DNA of 19,149 nucleotides from SD8 sp035528475. GTDB lineage: Archaea; Halobacteriota; Methanomicrobia; Methanomicrobiales; Methanospirillaceae. The stretch spans positions 1 through 19,149 of the forward strand of contig DATKYO010000054.1 in assembly GCA_035528475.1 (NCBI GenBank), read 5' to 3'. Of the stretch, positions 15,040 through 19,149 are shown piece by piece (the first letter of the stretch is position 1; each line of letters begins with the position of its first letter). Below the pieces are notes generated by a model, which saw only the letters and a program-made list of their open reading frames with translations, was not told the origin of the DNA and ran no database searches. The position numbers and the translations under genes are program-made.

Positions 15040-15757
15040 ACGTGGTGAACGGATCTTACTCATCGGCGGAGGGAGGGCCTTTTATGTCAGGGCAGGGGCA
15101 GGCTCCTTCTCCACCGACCGGGGCATTATCGACCTCGACATGGCCGTCGGCGCCTCACCGGGCGATGTTCTTCAATCGCATACCGGATACGAATTCGTGA
15201 TACGGAAGCCAAGGCCGGCAGACTATTTTGCATACTCAAAGAGAAGCGGTGCACCAATGCTCCCGAAAGATATCGGGATTGTCATTGCATATACGGGAAT
15301 GAATGGCAACGACGAAGTCCTTGATGCCGGCACAGGAAGCGGTATTGCCGCCATCTATTTCGGGGGGGTTGCCCGGAAGGTTGTAACATATGAAAAAAGG
15401 CCTGATTTTGCAACACTTGCGGAAGAGAATATCAGGGAGGCAGGACTCTCCAATGTCGAGGTAATAGCCGATGACATGCTCAACGCTACAGGAATGTATG
15501 ATGTAGTGCATCTGGATATGACCCTTTACCGCGACCATATCCTGCACGCCCATACCCTGCTCCGGCCGGGTGGCTACCTGGCATGCTATACCCCGTTTCT
15601 GGAACACATGATGACAGTTCTTGACACATCTGGTGAAATATTCGGCGAGGTGCACGCCTACGAATTCATAGAGCGGGAGATGACCCGTTCAAAGAGGGGA
15701 ACCCGTCCATCCACACGGGTGGGCCATAGCGGCTATATCACCATCGCCAGGAAGTGA
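15032..15757 (+). CDS. trmI: tRNA (adenine-N1)-methyltransferase, TrmI family
   Basis: 241 residues. A small N-terminal beta domain (1-60) precedes a Rossmann methyltransferase: PKDIGIVIAYTGMNGND, SAM motif I VLDAGTGSG (96-104), an acidic motif II (TYEKRPDFA) and HLDM followed by LLRPGGYLACYTP. This layout matches archaeal TrmI, a tetramer that forms m1A at positions 57/58 of the tRNA T-loop. It overlaps NAC by eight bases (ATGATTGA) and ends the operon. Strong family match; the target position is inferred. Confidence 0.9.
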   Translation: MIERGERILLIGGGRAFYVRAGAGSFSTDRGIIDLDMAVGASPGDVLQSHTGYEFVIRKPRPADYFAYSKRSGAPMLPKDIGIVIAYTGMNGNDEVLDAGTGSGIAAIYFGGVARKVVTYEKRPDFATLAEENIREAGLSNVEVIADDMLNATGMYDVVHLDMTLYRDHILHAHTLLRPGGYLACYTPFLEHMMTVLDTSGEIFGEVHAYEFIEREMTRSKRGTRPSTRVGHSGYITIARK

Positions 15758-15851
15758 CAGCCCTTCATTTTTTCCAATATCCGGAAGGGATAGAATACAG
15801 TGGTTTTATCGTGTAACCAGCGGGTTAAACGCCTCTTTTTTGTAGAAAGTC

Positions 15852-15857
15852 TTTATA
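15852..15857 (+). promoter_or_regulatory. Candidate TATA box of the first tandem secreted-protein gene
   Basis: TTTATA follows AGAAAGTC, a reasonable BRE, and predicts a start near 15880 with a leader of about 40 bases ending in the AGGAGG site. A T-rich stretch just before it (CTCTTTTTTG, 15831-15840) could end transcripts from the TrmI operon. Confidence 0.5.
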
Positions 15858-15918
15858 GGCGGAGAAGCAAATTATTGGCTGCAACTGTGGGTATCAATAA
15901 AAAATGCAGGAGGTTTAC

Positions 15919-16737
15919 ATGAAAAAGCTAAGAATAGTGATTATCGGGCTCTTTATCCTGATCTCGGTAGCCGGATTCGCTTCCGCTGACCGCGGTGTGG
16001 ATCCCACGCCCGAGACCCAGGGAATTTCCACGTCGACCACCATCGATGCGGTCGGCAGGTTTGATTCCCATACGGAATTTGCCTTAACCATCGTTGGATC
16101 AGAGGGAAACGGCATCAACGATGTTCCACCGCTGGGAGCCGGTGACGTAATGTACCAGGCGGTCTATACCGAAGACACCCAGTCCAATGGTGTGGGCATC
16201 ATCGCGTATGACAAGGAACTATCCATCGATACCAGTGCCATGATCAGCGGCCAGTCGAACATAGAGGCCGACAAACAGCTGGTCTATGTGGGCATCGATG
16301 GCGGAAGGGTCTATTCCAATGAATACATCATGATCGACGGAGCGGCAAGATCTACCGATACAGCTGGTACGGTAATCTGTCCGTTCGGTACGGCAGGTGG
16401 AGACACGTTCCCGGCATACTGCAACAGGGTAGAGGCCGGAAGCACGATTGACATGTCCGTGGCAAACGTACGGACCAGCTCCGATGCCAGGTTCATCATG
16501 TATTCCGGAGATCACCCGGTTGAACTGAACCATGATATCCGGGTCACTGAACTGGTCGACGGAATTCCCTCGCAGGGAATGGCTTCTGCCTTTATCGAGG
16601 CCTTAATCCAGGAAGCAGGAGCAGACACTCCGGATAGTCTTGGTGAGAGAATCGAGTTTTCAGAGAGAACCGCGATTGACGGTGACATCACGCTCTTTGA
16701 AAAAGTGATACATTACGAGTCCGGAATGGTCAGATAA
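15919..16737 (+). CDS. Secreted protein, PETQGI/YESGMVR family, copy 1
   Basis: 272 residues from ATG 15919, eight bases after AGGAGG; an ATG at 15904 would put that site inside the gene. Signal peptide 1-23 (MKKLRIVIIGLFILIS..., cleavage after SA) then DRGVDPTPETQGISTST. The mature part is acidic and looks beta-rich, with Cys154 and Cys168 (ICPFG...AYCNR), GSTIDMSVANVRT, HPVELNHDIRVTEL and the end GDITLFEKVIHYESGMVR. No membrane segment or recognised anchor follows the signal peptide. The two cysteines are 14 residues apart in all three tandem copies and could form a disulfide. Function not recognised; a cell-surface or secreted structural role is an inference from export and multiplicity. 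Confidence 0.9.
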   Translation: MKKLRIVIIGLFILISVAGFASADRGVDPTPETQGISTSTTIDAVGRFDSHTEFALTIVGSEGNGINDVPPLGAGDVMYQAVYTEDTQSNGVGIIAYDKELSIDTSAMISGQSNIEADKQLVYVGIDGGRVYSNEYIMIDGAARSTDTAGTVICPFGTAGGDTFPAYCNRVEAGSTIDMSVANVRTSSDARFIMYSGDHPVELNHDIRVTELVDGIPSQGMASAFIEALIQEAGADTPDSLGERIEFSERTAIDGDITLFEKVIHYESGMVR

Positions 16738-16740
16738 TCC

Positions 16741-16767
16741 AAAAAATATTTTTTTTTCTCCATTTTT
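16741..16767 (+). terminator. T-rich terminator after copy 1
   Basis: Three bases after the stop comes a run of A then nine T (16749-16757) and another T5. No stable GC stem precedes it, which fits archaeal poly-T termination. The stop-codon region and this A/T block are nearly the same after copy 3. Confidence 0.55.
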
Positions 16768-16875
16768 ATAAATTCATAGAAACGGATCATCGTATTCTCC
16801 ATACCATAAAGTGAAAATACACTATATCGAACTGATGTATCCGTAATCTTTATGGATTGCCATATATTGTTAGAA

Positions 16876-16884
16876 AAATATAAG
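16876..16884 (+). promoter_or_regulatory. Candidate TATA box of copy 2
   Basis: AAATATAAG preceded by TTAGAAA predicts a start near 16906 and a leader of about 35 bases. The leader contains AAACGTAGGAG, the same ribosome-site block found before copy 3. Confidence 0.45.
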
Positions 16885-16940
16885 TAGTAAAATATCTATT
16901 TGCTCCATTGCGGCAAATGCCGTAAACGTAGGAGTGATCT

Positions 16941-17840
16941 ATGAAAAAATTTGGAATTATTCTTCTAACCCTGATAATCCTGTGCGGGTATGCCATAGCT
17001 GATCGTGGCATCGACCCCGTTCCAGAAACGCAGGGTATCGGGACCTCAACCACCATCGATGCGGTTGGGAATTTTGCATCAGCAACCGAGCTGCAGTGGA
17101 GAATTACCGACGATCCATTCGGACTTCCGACAGTCCCGCCTTTATTCGAATTCAGTGGAATCTATGAATCGGTATATACCGAAGATACTCAGAACCATGG
17201 GACAGGCATCATCGCCTATGACAAGGAGCTTGACGTGGAGACCAGCGGGCAGATATCAGGCCAGTGGAATATAGAAGCTACAAAGGAACTTGCCTTCGTC
17301 GGCATCTCCGGGGCTGAAAGAGTTGTCTCGTCAGACTACATCATGGTCGACGGTGCATCGCAATGGACCTTCACCATCGAGGAGATGATCTGTCCGTTTG
17401 CTCCCGATATGGCATTCATATTCCCGGCATACTGCAACCGTGCCGAGGCCGGAAGCACCATCGACATGACTGTTGCAAATGTCCGCACCACATCAAACGA
17501 CAGGTTCGTCATGCCTTCCGCCGACCACCCAGTCGAACTCAACCACGACATCCGTGTCAGTGAACTCACTACCGGTGTTTCTTCCGAAGGAATGGCTGAA
17601 GCTTACATGGACGTCCTGATCCAGGAAGGGCGCGGCTACACGTTCGTTGCCAATAGCGGTAATGATTTACTTCAGCAGAGATATGGGTCAGACCCGCTCA
17701 TGGAGAGGATAGAGTTCCACGAGAGCACTATTGTCGACGGGGATATCACGCTCTTCGAGAAACTGATGCATTACGAATCGATGTTTACGGGTGAGGGGCA
17801 GGAGGTTGAAGCGATACCACTCATTCCTGTCAACACTTGA
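16941..17840 (+). CDS. Secreted protein, PETQGI/YESGMVR family, copy 2 with altered tail
   Basis: 299 residues, start supported by GTAGGAG ten bases upstream. Signal peptide 1-20 (ending YAIA), then DRGIDPVPETQGIGTSTTID. It is closest to copy 3 (shared VYTEDT, GQISGQWN, FVGISGA/VNGA, SSDYIMVDGA). Cys151 and Cys165 keep the CPF...YCNR spacing. Two features set it apart: an insert of roughly 20 residues near 232-254 (RGYTFVANSGNDLLQQRYGS) and a different C-terminus, where HYES is followed by MFTGEGQEVEAIPLIPVNT instead of GMVR. The stop is followed by a true hairpin terminator, unlike the T-runs after its siblings. Function unknown. Confidence 0.9.
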   Translation: MKKFGIILLTLIILCGYAIADRGIDPVPETQGIGTSTTIDAVGNFASATELQWRITDDPFGLPTVPPLFEFSGIYESVYTEDTQNHGTGIIAYDKELDVETSGQISGQWNIEATKELAFVGISGAERVVSSDYIMVDGASQWTFTIEEMICPFAPDMAFIFPAYCNRAEAGSTIDMTVANVRTTSNDRFVMPSADHPVELNHDIRVSELTTGVSSEGMAEAYMDVLIQEGRGYTFVANSGNDLLQQRYGSDPLMERIEFHESTIVDGDITLFEKLMHYESMFTGEGQEVEAIPLIPVNT

Positions 17841-17883
17841 GACCGGTTTCTTTGAATGCGCAAACCCTGTATAGTATACGAAT

Positions 17884-17910
17884 AACCGGCTTCCCGGCCG
17901 GTTCTTTTTT
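17884..17910 (+). terminator. Hairpin terminator after copy 2
   Basis: AACCGGC-TTCCCG-GCCGGTT forms a perfect seven-pair stem (17884-17890 with 17897-17903) followed by C and T6. This intrinsic-type terminator lies 44 bases after the copy 2 stop. Confidence 0.75.
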
Positions 17911-18020
17911 AAATTTCACCCCTTCTCTTATCCTTCCCGGCGCTCCATTCTATAGACCTGGCAGATGTCATACCTCCGGCGTTGAACTTTATGGTTAGTT
18001 GGACGAACTCCCCCGAATGT

Positions 18021-18033
18021 AAAATTCATATCC
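18021..18033 (+). promoter_or_regulatory. Candidate promoter block of copy 3
   Basis: AAAATTCATATCC contains a TATA-like ATTCATAT and predicts a start near 18053, leaving a leader of about 46 bases with AAACGTAGGAG. The identical 13-mer occurs at 19107-19119. Confidence 0.45.
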
Positions 18034-18098
18034 TCCATGAATGAAGTTGAGGGATCAATGCTGGCAATATCAGCAGACAGAAACGTAGGAGAGCTATA

Positions 18099-18908
18099 AT
18101 GAAGAAATTTGCATTCATGGTCATTGCCATCACCCTGTGTACAGGGCTTGCCATGGCAGATCGTGGAATCGATCCTGTCCCTGAAACCCAGGGAATTGTG
18201 ACCTCTACCTCCATTGATGCGGTAGGAAACTTTGCCTCATCCACAGGGATGCAGTGGAGAACCACAAATTCGGCAGCCGGTCTGTCAAAGGTTCCGCCAC
18301 TGGGTGAATCCAGTGCCATCTATGAATCGGTGTATACCGAGGACACAATATCCAACGGCGTGGGTCTGATCGCCTATGATAAGGAGCTCGATATCGAGAC
18401 TTCCGGTCAGATCTCAGGGCAGTGGAATGTCGAAGCCGCAAAGCAGCTGTCGTTTGTGGGTGTAAACGGTGCACGTGTAGTATCGTCTGACGTCATCTTC
18501 GTTGATGGAGCGGCAAACCCCGTCACTACTTCAAGTGAGGTGATCTGTCCGTTTGCAAGCGATGTTTCTTCCATCTTCCCTGCATATTGCAACCGGGCTG
18601 AAGCCGGAAGCACTATCGACATGACCATCGCCAATGTCAGAACCACCACAACCGATCGGTTTGTCACCCCATCAGGCGATCACACTGTCGAACTGAACCA
18701 CGATATCCGCGTCAGCGAACTTGTGAGCAACCTTCCATCCCAGGGCATGGTGAACGCCTACATGGACGTGCTGATCCAGGAAGGCGGTGCCGAAACTCTC
18801 AACTCAACTCTGGCCCAGAGGATGGAGTTCCATGAGTCCACCACCACTGATGGTGACATTACACTCTTTGAGAAACTGATGCACTACGAGTCCGGAATGG
18901 TCAGATAA
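18099..18908 (+). CDS. Secreted protein, PETQGI/YESGMVR family, copy 3
   Basis: 269 residues; AACGTAGGAGAGC precedes the ATG. Signal peptide 1-20 (cleavage after AMA) and then DRGIDPVPETQGIVTSTSID. Landmarks: VYTEDT (78-83), AYDKELDIETSGQISGQWN (92-110), Cys150 and Cys164 in ICPF...YCNR, GSTIDMTIANVRT (170-182), VELNHDIRVSEL (197-208), YMDVLIQEGG, and the end DGDITLFEKLMHYESGMVR. Overall the closest relative of copy 2, yet its last residues and the bases after its stop match copy 1. No homologous family with known function is recognised. Export is well supported; anything further is inference. Confidence 0.9.
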   Translation: MKKFAFMVIAITLCTGLAMADRGIDPVPETQGIVTSTSIDAVGNFASSTGMQWRTTNSAAGLSKVPPLGESSAIYESVYTEDTISNGVGLIAYDKELDIETSGQISGQWNVEAAKQLSFVGVNGARVVSSDVIFVDGAANPVTTSSEVICPFASDVSSIFPAYCNRAEAGSTIDMTIANVRTTTTDRFVTPSGDHTVELNHDIRVSELVSNLPSQGMVNAYMDVLIQEGGAETLNSTLAQRMEFHESTTTDGDITLFEKLMHYESGMVR

Positions 18909-18911
18909 TTA

Positions 18912-18932
18912 CAAAAATATTTTTTCCTTTTT
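18912..18932 (+). terminator. T-rich terminator after copy 3
   Basis: CAAAAATATTTTTTCC followed by TTTTT begins four bases after the stop and closely resembles the block after copy 1. No GC hairpin is present. Confidence 0.5.
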
Positions 18933-19106
18933 GGATCTTTCATAATTTTCGTTTTCCAAGTTGAACGGGGTTTTATATCATTTTACGAGGGATTTTCGTT
19001 ATTGCTTCAGAACAGGGGGGTTTTGCCTGCTGCCTGTGTCATTAGGTATTTTTTCACCTCCCGGGGGTTGAACCGTGCGGTTCAATGAATGAACCTTGTT
19101 GGATAA

Positions 19107-19149
19107 AAAATTCATATCCGTCCCTATAGAAATGGTTGGACGATGCTGA
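19107..19149 (+). promoter_or_regulatory. Candidate promoter of a gene beyond the right edge
   Basis: AAAATTCATATCC repeats the block before copy 3. ATGCTG follows 23 bases later here and 24 bases later there (18059), so the similarity extends in layout. No start codon with a ribosome site falls inside the window. The stretch 18933-19106 before it holds no gene or structure that I can support. Confidence 0.4.

Noticed and set aside
15919..18908. CRISPR-like or satellite repeat
   Set aside because: The repetition comes from three full-length paralogous genes about 1 kb apart, not from short regularly spaced repeats.

Overview
The window is a piece of a methanogenic euryarchaeal chromosome. 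It is most likely Methanomicrobiales or a close relative, judged from protein resemblance and gene order rather than a database match. Archaeal markers are unambiguous: proteasome alpha subunit, RNase P proteins Pop5 and Rpp30, ribosomal proteins L15e and L37Ae, RNA polymerase subunit P, a Brix protein, KEOPS Pcc1, prefoldin beta, archaeal NAC, and a tRNA-Tyr gene interrupted by an intron with a plausible bulge-helix-bulge. TATA-like boxes precede several genes, and GGAGGTGA-type ribosome binding sites precede many.

Left arm (1-4010, minus strand): two secreted-protein genes. The first is a large protein whose C-terminus lies beyond the left edge. It has a signal peptide, at least five SdrD/Cna-B-like beta-sandwich repeats and a segment resembling a Cys-Gln thioester adhesin domain. 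The second is a 302-residue secreted protein that is a diverged member of the family found at the right end.

Middle (4156-15757): tRNA-Asp and intron-bearing tRNA-Tyr on the minus strand, then divergently a 2-isopropylmalate synthase-type gene (leuA-like) on the plus strand. Convergent to it is a tightly packed minus-strand series, read from right to left: NAD(P)HX repair enzyme, moaC, rpl15e, RNase P component 3, RNase P component 2, psmA, SBDS, rpl37ae, rpoP, Brix, pcc1, pfdB. Many of these genes overlap by a few bases, so they are probably co-transcribed in blocks. They link tRNA maturation, ribosome assembly, transcription, protein folding and proteolysis. The exosome genes that sit between SBDS and rpl37ae in many archaea are absent here. 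Divergent from this series is a plus-strand operon: RecJ-like DHH nuclease, PUA-domain protein, NAC, and a TrmI-type tRNA methyltransferase.

Right arm (15850-19149, plus strand): three tandem paralogous secreted proteins of 272, 299 and 269 residues, each with its own leader. They share an N-terminal DRGxDPxPETQGI motif, two spaced cysteines (CPF...YCNR) and, in two copies, an identical C-terminal end. I cannot assign a function. Sequence at the right edge resembles the promoter region of the third copy, so another member may follow. This family, split between both sides of the housekeeping block, and the thioester-like surface protein are the least explained content of the window. I see no CRISPR array, transposase, integrase or rRNA.
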